Positions 1-6,217 of a stretch of DNA of 6,858 nucleotides are shown piece by piece. Origin of the DNA: Clostridia bacterium (GTDB lineage Bacteria; Bacillota_E; SLMV01; PUMD01); contig PWUC01000253.1 in assembly GCA_003562655.1 (NCBI GenBank), forward strand, positions 1 to 6,858. The letters run 5' to 3'. Position numbers and translations under genes: made by a program. Within the stretch, counting starts at the first letter, position 1; each line of letters begins with the position of its first letter. A model generated the notes under the pieces. It saw only the letters and a list, made by a program, of their open reading frames with translations. It was not told where the DNA came from and made no database searches.

Positions 1-1313
1 AGGACGCCCTGCCGCAGGCTGGAACCGGCAAGGCGGTAATGACCACCGAGCCGAAGTTTGTCCCCGACGACGGCGTTAAGGTGGAAGTCATTGAGAATGT
101 GACGCTGACAGTCCGACTGGTAGATTCGGTTGGTTTTCCCGTAGAAGGTGCCACTGGCTACGAGGATGAGGACGGCCCCAGGATGGTGGTCACACCGTGG
201 TTTGACTACGAAATCCCCTTTGAAGAAGCGGCTGAGATCGGTACCCGGAAGGTGATGGCGGATCACTCCACCCTGGGCCTGGTGGTCACGACGGACGGCA
301 GCTTCGGTGATCTGGGCAGGGACAGTTTTGTGCCTGCCGAGCAGCGGGTGATAGCCGAGATGAAGAGCACCGGCAAGCCCTTCGTCGTCCTGATGAACAG
401 TGCTCATCCCGAGCGGGAGGACACACTGAGGCTCTGTGATGAGTTGAAGGAGGAGCACGATGTCTCTGTCATATCGGTGGACTGCGCCCTCCTGAACGAG
501 GGGGACATAGAGCTGATCATGGAGCAGCTACTGCACGAATTCCCGGTCAGGGAGGTGCAGGTCAACCTGCCGGACTGGGTGGAGGAGCTGGAGAAGGATC
601 ACTGGCTCAGGGAACAGCTTGAGCAGGCCATCGGCCAGGCAGTGGAGCAGATCGAGCGTCTGCGAGATATCTACGAGGCCATCGGGACGCTGCGGGACAG
701 CGACTTCACTGAGGCGGTGACCCTGACCAACCTTGAGCTGGGAACCGGTGTGGTCAGCATCGACCTGACCACTCCCGAGGAGTACTTCTATCAGATTCTC
801 GGAGAGATGAACCGGGTTGAACTGACAGGAAAGTCTGACACCATCCGGCTCATGAAGGACCTGGTCATTGCCAAGGGTGAGTATGATCGGATTGCCGGGG
901 CCCTCGCTGATGTGAGGGAGGTCGGATACGGACTGGTCATTCCGAGCGTCGATGATGTCGAGTTTGAGCAGCCGGAGCTGGTGCGTCGTGGGAGCCAGTT
1001 TGGGATACGGCTGCAGGCCAGGGCGCCGTCTCTTCACTTCATACGGGCAGACATCTACACTGAGATCACGCCGATGGTGGGCTCGGAGCGGCAGTCGGAG
1101 CAGCTGGTGGCCTACCTCACGGATCGCTTCGAGGAGGATCCCGAGGCCATCCTGAGCACCGACATCTTCGGCAAGCCCATTGCCGACCTTCTGCGCGAGG
1201 GAATTGAGGATAAACTGTACCAGATGCCCGAAGACGCCCGCGAGAAACTGCAGGAGACCCTCGTGCGGATTCTCAACGAGGGCACTGCAGGCCTCATCTG
1301 CATCATCATCTGA
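1..1313 (+). CDS. spoIVA: Stage IV sporulation protein A (spore coat morphogenetic ATPase), 5'-truncated by the window edge
   Basis: SpoIVA is the ATPase that polymerises on the outer forespore membrane, in the mother cell, to form the basement layer on which the spore coat assembles and to allow cortex formation. The reading frame is already open at base 3 (DALPQAGTGKAVMTT), which lines up with B. subtilis SpoIVA from about residue 57. The ATG at 39 is therefore an internal methionine, and the start and Walker A P-loop lie off the left edge. Visible landmarks are the sensor threonines of the MTTEPKF segment (T70/T71 in B. subtilis), the Walker B-type aspartate in RLVDSVG (codon 123-125, equivalent to D97), GYEDEDGPRM, the EIGTRKV segment, and a C-terminus ending GTAGLICIII, close to the family's GSGGLIAIIL. 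The visible part is about 437 residues of a roughly 490-residue protein, with no frameshift. The next gene is convergent, across a hairpin. Recognition is by remembered family sequence; I consider it near certain. Confidence 0.96.
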   Translation, partial: DALPQAGTGKAVMTTEPKFVPDDGVKVEVIENVTLTVRLVDSVGFPVEGATGYEDEDGPRMVVTPWFDYEIPFEEAAEIGTRKVMADHSTLGLVVTTDGSFGDLGRDSFVPAEQRVIAEMKSTGKPFVVLMNSAHPEREDTLRLCDELKEEHDVSVISVDCALLNEGDIELIMEQLLHEFPVREVQVNLPDWVEELEKDHWLREQLEQAIGQAVEQIERLRDIYEAIGTLRDSDFTEAVTLTNLELGTGVVSIDLTTPEEYFYQILGEMNRVELTGKSDTIRLMKDLVIAKGEYDRIAGALADVREVGYGLVIPSVDDVEFEQPELVRRGSQFGIRLQARAPSLHFIRADIYTEITPMVGSERQSEQLVAYLTDRFEEDPEAILSTDIFGKPIADLLREGIEDKLYQMPEDAREKLQETLVRILNEGTAGLICIII

Positions 1314-1331
1314 GGATGGGATCTGATGGAG

Positions 1332-1366
1332 GATGACCGGCCCGGATGGAGTGCGGGCCGGTCATC
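1332..1366. terminator. Perfect 13-bp hairpin between convergent spoIVA and amidase genes, probable bidirectional terminator
   Basis: The arms GATGACCGGCCCG (1332-1344) and CGGGCCGGTCATC (1354-1366) are exact reverse complements around a 9-nt loop. The hairpin begins 18 nt after the spoIVA stop and ends 7 nt before the stop of the minus-strand amidase gene, the usual place for a shared terminator. No T-run follows on either strand, so it is not a textbook intrinsic terminator. It may work as a U-less terminator or an mRNA 3'-end stabiliser. Confidence 0.7.
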
Positions 1367-1373
1367 GAGGTGT

Positions 1374-2285
1374 TCACAGGTAGCGGCGAGGGATGCATGA
1401 GCGGACCGTGACCAGGGGGTCGACGATCTGGCTGATCCGCAGCGACCCGACGCAGCTCATGAGCATGTATGCATCATCAAACGACATGTCATGCCCGTTC
1501 ATCAGGTGCATCACGATCTGGTGGACGGCTTCCCGCGAAGCCTCGTCGAGGGTCTGGGCGCTGACGATGAACATGAGGTCCTCGGAGTTGACCAGCATGG
1601 GCCACTCAATCTCGTAATCCTCTATCACATTCACTGAAATGGTGGCCCGGGCTTCACATTCAACTCCGGTCCCACAGACCTCTCCGTCTCCCTGCAGTGC
1701 GTGGGCGTCCCCCATGGCCAGGAGTGCCCCGTCGATCTGCACGGGAAGATAGAGGGTTGCGCCGGTCGTGACGGTGTTGGTGTCCATGTTCCCACCGTGT
1801 CTGCCGGGGATGCCGCAGGATATGGGCTCACCGCTGGGAGCGACGCCGATGACTCCCATCATCGGACGTTTGGGCAGGCGGATCCCGGGGGCAAATTCGA
1901 TCCAGTGTTCACCGATCCTCACAATCCGGGTTGTGGATTGGGCAACCCGATCACCCAGGGCCCCTTCCCCGGGGATGGACAATATCGAGCCCCGGGCTGA
2001 GGTCTGCAGGGACAGTATGCTCACCGCCAGTGCATCACCGGGCCGTGCTGTGCGGACGTACAGCGGGCCGGTGGCCGGGTTGATCCGATCGAAGGGGAGA
2101 CCCTCGAGTCTGTCTTCCGGGCTCGTGATCTGTCCGGAGAAGGCGTCGAAGGTGTCGAAGATCACCACGGCTCCCGGGTCCACCTCAAGGGCGGGTCTGG
2201 CATCCCGCGAAAACGAGTAGATGTGTTCTGATCTGGGTATTTCCAGTACACCGGTTCTCAGTTTGCTCACCTCCAACGATTGCAC
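1374..2285 (-). CDS. Acetamidase/formamidase (FmdA/AmdA) family protein
   Basis: Members of this family hydrolyse short-chain amides such as formamide or acetamide to ammonia and the acid. The substrate here cannot be read from sequence. Family signatures, in order (numbered from the GTG at 2285): VDPGAVVIFDTFDAFSGQI (about 36-53), NPATGPLYVRTARPGD (69-84), PMMGVIGVAP (141-150), GRHGGNMDTN (161-170), and the region around GDAHALQGDGE (192-202) that carries metal/active-site residues. At about 303 aa it is a normal length for the short bacterial branch. There is no signal peptide, so it is likely cytoplasmic. It lies 27 nt downstream of the PHP gene on the same strand and is probably co-transcribed with it. 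The start is uncertain. GTG at 2285 has no Shine-Dalgarno at a useful distance, whereas GGAGGTG (2274-2268) lies 6 nt before an in-frame CTG (2261-2259) that would give MRTGVLEIPRSEHIYSF, eight residues shorter. The interval given is the outer bound. Confidence 0.88.
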   Translation of the reverse strand: MQSLEVSKLRTGVLEIPRSEHIYSFSRDARPALEVDPGAVVIFDTFDAFSGQITSPEDRLEGLPFDRINPATGPLYVRTARPGDALAVSILSLQTSARGSILSIPGEGALGDRVAQSTTRIVRIGEHWIEFAPGIRLPKRPMMGVIGVAPSGEPISCGIPGRHGGNMDTNTVTTGATLYLPVQIDGALLAMGDAHALQGDGEVCGTGVECEARATISVNVIEDYEIEWPMLVNSEDLMFIVSAQTLDEASREAVHQIVMHLMNGHDMSFDDAYMLMSCVGSLRISQIVDPLVTVRSCIPRRYL

Positions 2286-2312
2286 GCGTGGGTCTGGGGC
2301 CTTCTTTTGATC

Positions 2313-3206
2313 TCAATCCAGGCAGCGCGGAAGGTAGGTCCGGTACACCTCGTGGCGCACATCTCGGGGTGTCCACCGGGGGTCGCCGAGTTTGACCTCA
2401 GGTTTGCAGGTGGGACCGTGGTAGTCACTGCCCGCGGTCACGCCCAGACCGAGGTCTCGGGCCAGCTGGCAGAAGTCCTCCGCCTCCTCGCGGCTGTGCC
2501 AGGAGGTGTATGCCTCCAGGGCGTCCAGCCCTCCATCTCTCAGCGACCTGATCAGCTGCACCAGGGCGTCCGGGTCGGTGTACTGCAGCAGGGCCCCGGG
2601 GTGGGCCAGGACCGGGACGGCATGCATCTGGGTGACCAGCCTGACGACCTCGGCGGGCGGGATGGCCTGCAGGGGTGAACTGGCGGTGCCGGTGGGGGAG
2701 AAGAAGTCGCGGTAGAAGGAGCCCCAGTCCGGCCTCTCGGGCGTTCCATAGGCCGAGAGCCTCTCGTCCGAGGGGTTCAGATGGTGCAGCATGGCCAGGA
2801 GGGCCCCCGTCTTCGGCGGTCTTCCGCCGGCGGCCGCAGCGGCCACCTCCGCATTGACCTGGAAGCCCAGCGACTTCATGGAGTCGAGCCGCCGTTGGAA
2901 TTGACGGAGGCGGTGCCCGTCGTTGGCCTCGATAATGCTTCTCAGGGTGGGACTATCGGGGTCGATTCCGTAGGCGAGAATGTGCACTTCAGCCCCACAG
3001 AAGGCCGAGGATATCTCGACGGCCGGCAGGATCCTGACTCCCGGTGCTGAGGTGGCGGGTGTGCCGGCAACGGAATCGTGGTCGGTGAAGGCCACCATGT
3101 CCAGGTGCAGGCCCTGGGCCATGGCGATCAGGTCCTCGGGGGAATGATCTCCGTCGTCGCTGCAGTGCGTGTGAATGTGCAGATCGGGGAAGTGGAGTCC
3201 GGGCAT
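2313..3206 (-). CDS. PHP-domain metal-dependent phosphoesterase (TrpH/YciV/RNase AM-like)
   Basis: PHP enzymes use a three-metal centre to hydrolyse phosphoesters. The closest characterised relatives (YciV/RNase AM, 3',5'-nucleotide bisphosphatases) act on nucleotides or RNA 5' ends, but the substrate here is not determined. All nine expected metal ligands are visible in the 297-aa product: H10 and H12 (DLHIHTHCSDD), D17, H43 (TDHD), E64 (VEIS), H75 (EVHILAYG), H202 (AHPG), D261 and H263 (GSDYHGP). A family-typical insertion lies between about residues 95 and 190 and includes an alanine-rich stretch at 121-126. ATG at 3206 is chosen because GGAGGGA (3217-3211) sits 4 nt upstream and the PHP fold begins at once. 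The frame is open further upstream to 3356, but that extension would run through the thrS promoter and T-box leader and has no PHP homology. It is the first gene of a probable two-gene unit with the amidase, and is transcribed away from thrS. Confidence 0.9.
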   Translation of the reverse strand: MPGLHFPDLHIHTHCSDDGDHSPEDLIAMAQGLHLDMVAFTDHDSVAGTPATSAPGVRILPAVEISSAFCGAEVHILAYGIDPDSPTLRSIIEANDGHRLRQFQRRLDSMKSLGFQVNAEVAAAAAGGRPPKTGALLAMLHHLNPSDERLSAYGTPERPDWGSFYRDFFSPTGTASSPLQAIPPAEVVRLVTQMHAVPVLAHPGALLQYTDPDALVQLIRSLRDGGLDALEAYTSWHSREEAEDFCQLARDLGLGVTAGSDYHGPTCKPEVKLGDPRWTPRDVRHEVYRTYLPRCLD

Positions 3207-3225
3207 TGAATCCCTCCATTGATCT

Positions 3226-3254
3226 TTGACAACGAGCCTCACCATGGATATAAT
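3226..3254 (+). promoter_or_regulatory. Consensus sigma-70/sigma-A promoter of thrS
   Basis: The -35 box TTGACA (3226-3231) and the -10 box TATAAT (3249-3254) both match the consensus perfectly and are separated by exactly 17 bp. The predicted start is near 3261, giving an untranslated leader of about 240 nt that carries the T-box. A promoter this strong fits a gene controlled after initiation, by attenuation. The -35 lies inside the short leader of the divergent PHP gene. Confidence 0.93.
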
Positions 3255-3258
3255 ACCA
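3250..3258 (-). promoter_or_regulatory. Candidate extended -10 promoter for the PHP-amidase unit
   Basis: Read on the minus strand this is TGGTATTAT, a TGn motif plus a -10 hexamer (TATTAT, 5 of 6 to consensus). It would start transcription near 3243 and leave a leader of about 37 nt before the ATG at 3206. The hexamer 17 bp upstream (TGTCTC, 3278-3273) does not resemble a -35 box, so the call depends on the extended -10. It overlaps the -10 of the opposing thrS promoter. Confidence 0.45.
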
Positions 3259-3260
3259 TC

Positions 3261-3478
3261 AACGCGATGATGGAGACACGCTCTTCGGAGGGCGCAGCCG
3301 CCAGAGAGGGAGTTCACTGGCTGAAAGACTCCCGCTTCGTCCCGGAACAGTACCACTCCGGAGTGCCAGATCGTTGATTGTGAACCTGGCCGGCTCCCGC
3401 CGTTACCGGGTCCGAGAGGGCTGTACAGCCAAGGAAGGTGGAACCGCGAGAAGCTCGTCCTTCAGGGACGGGTTTTTT
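3261..3478 (+). promoter_or_regulatory. T-box leader RNA (threonine specificity) controlling thrS
   Basis: T-box leaders bind a cognate tRNA. The anticodon pairs with a specifier codon, and an uncharged 3' end pairs with the T-box bulge and stabilises an antiterminator. The hallmark T-box sequence AAGGAAGGTGGAACCGCG is at 3431-3448. Its TGGA would pair with a tRNA ending UCCA, predicting U at the discriminator position. Upstream, GGGAGT (3308-3313) pairs with ACTCCC (3328-3333) around a 14-nt loop, fitting the distal end of stem I. The likely specifier is ACC (Thr) at 3352-3354, just after AGT and followed by a purine, between paired segments. GGCTGTACAGCC (3419-3430) can form a 4-bp stem with a GTAC loop directly before the T-box, in the place of stem III. 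The intrinsic terminator follows. The full antiterminator pairing was not worked out; the specifier is my reading, supported by the downstream gene being thrS. Confidence 0.93.
3454..3478 (+). terminator. Intrinsic terminator of the thrS T-box leader (attenuator)
   Basis: CTCGTCC (3454-3460) pairs with GGACGGG (3466-3472), with one T-G wobble, around the loop TTCAG. TTTTTT (3473-3478) follows directly. It lies 5 nt after the T-box sequence and 21 nt before the thrS start codon, as expected for the terminator that forms when tRNA-Thr is charged. Confidence 0.92.
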
Positions 3479-3485
3479 GTATTCT

Positions 3486-3493
3486 GGGAGGTG
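3486..3493 (+). promoter_or_regulatory. thrS ribosome-binding site
   Basis: GGGAGGTG ends 6 nt before ATG 3500-3502. It decides the thrS start against the longer open frame beginning at 3374, which would run through the attenuator. Confidence 0.9.
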
Positions 3494-3499
3494 AAAGGA

Positions 3500-5458
3500 A
3501 TGGACATAAACATCATACTGCCCGATGGTTCTGTGAAACAGTTCGCGTCTGGCACAACCGTCGGCGAGATCGCGAGGTCCATAGGGCCCGGTCTCGCCAG
3601 AGACGCCCTGGGCGGCAAGCTGGATGGGCAGTTGGTCGGCCTGTCGGAGCCCCTGAAGCATGGAGGGCATCTCAGGATCCTCACCTTTGCCGACGAGGAG
3701 GGTCGTGCCATATTCAGGCACAGCATGGCCCACGTTCTGGCCCAGGCAGTTAAGCGGATCTTTGATGATGTGCAGCTGGGAATCGGACCGGCGATTGATG
3801 ACGGGTTTTACTACGACTTCGATCTGCCCGAAACCCTGACCTCGGACGACCTTCCGGGGATTGAGGAGGAGATGGGGTCCATAATCGCCGAGGACCTGCC
3901 CTTCGAGCGGGATGTGCTCTCACGGGAAGAGGCCATCGACATGTTCCGCCGGCTGAATGAGCCCTATAAGCTTGAACTCATCGAGGAGATGCCGGAGGAC
4001 GAACAGATATCCTGCTACCGGCTGGGCGAGTTCGTTGATCTCTGTCGAGGCCCCCACGTTCCGTCTACGGGGAGGCTGCGGGCCTTCAGACTGCTCAGTG
4101 TCGCCGGAGCCTACTGGCGGGGTGACGAAGACAGGCCCCAGCTCCAGCGAGTCTACGGTACGGCCTTTGACAGCCAGTCGGATCTGGAGGCTCACCTGAA
4201 TCATATTGAGGAGGCCAGGCGCAGAGACCACCGGCGGCTGGGGCGGGAGCTCGAGCTGTACAGCACCCACGAGGAGGGCGGTCCCGGGCTGATCTACTGG
4301 CATCCCCGCGGCGCGGTGGTGCGCGAGGTGATCGAGGAGTTCTGGCGAACGACCCACCGGGATCGGGGATACGACATCGTCTACACACCGCACATTGCCA
4401 AGAAGGAGCTGTGGGCCACCAGCGGGCACCTGGAGACCTTCAGCGATGACATGTTCAATCCCATCGAGGCAGACAGCTCCGAATACCTGCTCAAGCCCAT
4501 GAACTGCCCCTTTCACATCCTGATGTATCAGGTGGAGACCCGGAGCTACCGGGACCTGCCCATGAGATGGGCCGAGATGGGCACGGTATACAGGTATGAA
4601 CGTTCGGGGGTCATACACGGTCTTCTGCGGGTGCGCGGCTTCACCCAGGACGATGCCCACATCTTCTGCCGTCCCGACCAGGTGGAAGAGGAGATCATCG
4701 GGGTGGTGAGGCTGGCGCAGTATATGCTCACCAGCTTCGGCTACACCCAGTATGAGGTTGCGCTGTCCACCCGGGGCGAAGCCGACCCGGACAAGTACAT
4801 CGGCAGCGACGATGCCTGGGAGAAGGCCGAGAGTGCGCTGCCCAGGGCCCTTCAGCGGATCGGCCTCGACTACACGGAGGATCCAGGTGAGGCGAAGTTC
4901 TACGGTCCGGCCATCGACATCAAGATGCTGGATGCCCTGGGGCGGGGCTGGCAGGGGCCGACAATCCAGCTCGATTTCAACTTGCCCGAGCGCTTTGATC
5001 TGGGCTACGTCGGTTCCGACGGTGATGTGCACCGACCGGTCATGATCCACCGCACGGTGCTGGGATCCATGGAGCGCTTCTTTGGCGGGCTGGTGGAGCA
5101 TTATGCCGGGGCCTTCCCGACCTGGCTGGCGCCGGTGCAGGCCATCGTGCTTCCGATTACCGACGACCACTCTTCCTATGCCCGTTACCTGGCCTCGGAT
5201 CTCTCGGCCCACGGTGTCCGGGTCCATGTTGACGATCGAAATGAGAAGGTCGGCTACAAGATCCGGGCGGCGGAGATGCAGAAGACCCCCTACATGCTGG
5301 TGGTCGGAGACAGAGAGGTGGCCGACGAGACGGTGTCTGTACGCACCCGAAACCGGGGTGACCTCGGCCCCCGGCCGTACCTGCAGTTCAGGGAGGATAT
5401 CCTGCGGGACATCACCGAGCGCTTGCACGGTCCTGAGGCAGCGGGCGATGGGTCGTGA
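3500..5458 (+). CDS. thrS: Threonyl-tRNA synthetase
   Basis: This class II synthetase charges tRNA-Thr with threonine and edits mischarged serine. The 652-aa length is normal for the bacterial enzyme. Domains in order: TGS (about 1-62, starting MDINIILPDG); second additional/editing domain (about 65-225) with HSMAH (H74, H78), C182 and H186 of the DLCRGPH motif; catalytic core (about 245-540); and the anticodon-binding domain (about 545-645). The zinc ligands that select threonine are present: C336 (MNCPF), H387 (DDAHIF) and H517 (MIHRTV). Motif 2 is RYERSG...RVRGFTQDDAHIF, and the motif 3 arginine is in HRTVLGSMERF (R526). ATG at 3500 is chosen because GGGAGGTG (3486-3493) is 6 nt upstream and the TGS domain begins there. 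The frame is open back to 3374, but that extension would translate the T-box and terminator. Expression should respond to uncharged tRNA-Thr through the leader. Confidence 0.98.
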   Translation: MDINIILPDGSVKQFASGTTVGEIARSIGPGLARDALGGKLDGQLVGLSEPLKHGGHLRILTFADEEGRAIFRHSMAHVLAQAVKRIFDDVQLGIGPAIDDGFYYDFDLPETLTSDDLPGIEEEMGSIIAEDLPFERDVLSREEAIDMFRRLNEPYKLELIEEMPEDEQISCYRLGEFVDLCRGPHVPSTGRLRAFRLLSVAGAYWRGDEDRPQLQRVYGTAFDSQSDLEAHLNHIEEARRRDHRRLGRELELYSTHEEGGPGLIYWHPRGAVVREVIEEFWRTTHRDRGYDIVYTPHIAKKELWATSGHLETFSDDMFNPIEADSSEYLLKPMNCPFHILMYQVETRSYRDLPMRWAEMGTVYRYERSGVIHGLLRVRGFTQDDAHIFCRPDQVEEEIIGVVRLAQYMLTSFGYTQYEVALSTRGEADPDKYIGSDDAWEKAESALPRALQRIGLDYTEDPGEAKFYGPAIDIKMLDALGRGWQGPTIQLDFNLPERFDLGYVGSDGDVHRPVMIHRTVLGSMERFFGGLVEHYAGAFPTWLAPVQAIVLPITDDHSSYARYLASDLSAHGVRVHVDDRNEKVGYKIRAAEMQKTPYMLVVGDREVADETVSVRTRNRGDLGPRPYLQFREDILRDITERLHGPEAAGDGS

Positions 5459-5462
5459 ACAG

Positions 5463-5491
5463 AGGAGCCGGGAGGGTCCTTCCCGGCTCCT
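5463..5491 (+). terminator. Perfect 11-bp hairpin after thrS, probable terminator without U-tract
   Basis: AGGAGCCGGGA (5463-5473) and TCCCGGCTCCT (5481-5491) are exact reverse complements around a 7-nt loop, starting 4 nt after the thrS stop. The sequence after it (GCACCCGTGG) has no T-run. The 3' arm overlaps the end of the transposase-like remnant at 5480-5545, so the hairpin may have formed or been kept at the junction with that remnant. Confidence 0.6.
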
Positions 5492-5545
5492 GCACCCGTG
5501 GCGCCGCTTTCGCGTGGTGCGCAGATACTCCTTTCGCCTACCATG
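5480..5545 (-). pseudogene. Copy A: short remnant resembling the N-terminus of an IS transposase/integrase
   Basis: Read on the minus strand from 5545, the frame gives HGRRKEYLRTTRKRRHGC and then RSRE. It aligns codon for codon with copy B at 6610-6675 (HAGRKEYLRTMRRQYQKC, then RSQT): 44 of 66 bases are identical, and 32 of the first 42. Several differences are synonymous (aag/aaa, tat/tac, cgc/cga, cga/cgc), which points to a shared protein-coding past rather than a non-coding repeat. A basic start with KEYLxxMRxxYxK is, from memory, typical of integrase-core (DDE) insertion-sequence transposases. The remnant stops at the thrS terminator hairpin; no start codon, downstream domain or IS end is visible. 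Family assignment is inference. Confidence 0.4.
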
Positions 5546-5755
5546 GGCGGGCGATGACGCCAATCCGGTTGTCGGACACAGAAACCACTGATCACTGATG
5601 AGATCGTCGCTGCCCCCGGGTATCACAAAAGATGCGTTGACGGTGTTCACCTCAGGGCATGCGATATTCGATGGACCATGTTAGAGAGCGGGCCAGAGGC
5701 CGGTGACCGCCAGTGCGTCCGGATGATCTGAGGGCCTCTGTGCTGGTGCCTGTAC

Positions 5756-6115
5756 TCACTCCGTGATCAATTCGAAGGGGACATATTGTTTGAGCTCGGG
5801 ATTGTACACATAAATGGTGTCACCGTCTTCACTCTGGTAAATATCAGCACCCAAAAAATCATCTGAAAACCCGATCGCTTCCCAGTTCCGATCCGGGGGT
5901 TTCGTTGGTGAAGCGATCCACTCGATCTGGCCGATCACCTCACAATGCTCAGAAATGGCGTTTACATTGCCCGTGGGTGAAAGCCAGTAGATCTGGTCAT
6001 CCACCATAATGGCAGGCTTGTATTCGCCATTCTCCAAAAGATCGTTACCGACGCTGCATCCTGCGATCGTTATCAGGAGCAATGCACCCATGAGAAGCGG
6101 CAGTCCGTGCTTCAA
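5756..6115 (-). CDS. Small predicted lipoprotein of unknown function
   Basis: The 119-aa product starts with a textbook lipoprotein signal: MKH, a hydrophobic segment (residues 4-18), and a lipobox ending IAGC with the lipidated cysteine at 20. The mature ~100-residue part should sit on the outer face of the membrane. It begins CSVGNDLLENGEYKPAIMV, is acidic, contains YKPAIMVDDQIYWL and ADIYQSEDGDTIYVY, and ends in FELITE. The pattern resembles small uncharacterised Bacillota lipoproteins with a PAIMV...IY core, recalled without a search; no function is claimed. TTG at 6115 is chosen because GGGAGGTG (6130-6123) lies 7 nt upstream and the signal peptide then begins with MKH. An in-frame ATG at 6133 lacks a Shine-Dalgarno and would add six residues (MGRCGG) encoded by the SD itself. 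It has its own promoter at 6189-6217, is convergent with thrS, and lies between two transposase-like remnants, suggesting acquisition as an insert. Confidence 0.82.
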   Translation of the reverse strand: MKHGLPLLMGALLLITIAGCSVGNDLLENGEYKPAIMVDDQIYWLSPTGNVNAISEHCEVIGQIEWIASPTKPPDRNWEAIGFSDDFLGADIYQSEDGDTIYVYNPELKQYVPFELITE

Positions 6116-6122
6116 GCCCCCA

Positions 6123-6130
6123 CACCTCCC
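6123..6130 (-). promoter_or_regulatory. Ribosome-binding site that sets the lipoprotein TTG start
   Basis: On the minus strand GGGAGGTG is followed by 7 nt and then TTG (6115-6113). No comparable site precedes the in-frame ATG at 6133, whose codon directly adjoins this motif. Confidence 0.75.
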
Positions 6131-6188
6131 CATATACAGCACGTCCACGTCTCTGCAGTGATGATCCGGCCTCCTTGCTGCTCCAGTG

Positions 6189-6217
6189 AGCATATACCCT
6201 CGGTTGTGTCCCGTCAA
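6189..6217 (-). promoter_or_regulatory. Sigma-70-type promoter of the lipoprotein gene
   Basis: On the minus strand the -35 TTGACG (6217-6212, 5 of 6 to consensus), a 17-bp spacer and the -10 TATGCT (6194-6189, 4 of 6) point at the lipoprotein gene. Transcription would start near 6182 and leave a leader of about 65 nt before the TTG start. Confidence 0.7.

Noticed and set aside
528..1037. Minus-strand open frame inside spoIVA
   Set aside because: Shadow of spoIVA with a low-complexity composition and no domain or ribosome-binding site.
1768..2220. Plus-strand open frames opposite the amidase gene
   Set aside because: They are mirror frames of a recognised family gene and encode Ser/Pro/Arg-rich sequence with no motif.
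3354..3365. 12-bp palindrome CACTCCGGAGTG as a protein-binding site
   Set aside because: It lies inside the T-box leader, where these bases are better explained as part of stem I pairing around the specifier.
5082..5591. Plus-strand open frame overlapping the thrS 3' end
   Set aside because: Arg/Ser/Thr-rich off-frame reading of thrS. Its tail, VVRRYSFR, resembles the plus-strand reading MVRRYSFR at 6644, but this reflects the nucleotide repeat; the synonymous changes favour the minus-strand KEYLRT frame.
5586..5599. Tandem CACTGAT CACTGAT
   Set aside because: Only two 7-bp units, within chance expectation, with no associated feature.
3920..5650. Long (576-codon) minus-strand open frame opposite thrS
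   Set aside because: It is antisense to the fully convincing thrS gene, a common effect of G+C-rich codon usage, has no ribosome-binding site, and shows no domain except the short remnant at 5480-5545, reported separately.
5694..5740. CAGAGGCC / GGCCTCTG inverted repeat downstream of the lipoprotein gene
   Set aside because: The arms are 8 bp but separated by 31 nt, with no T-run and no strong inner stem. It could contribute to 3'-end formation but is too weak to call as a terminator.
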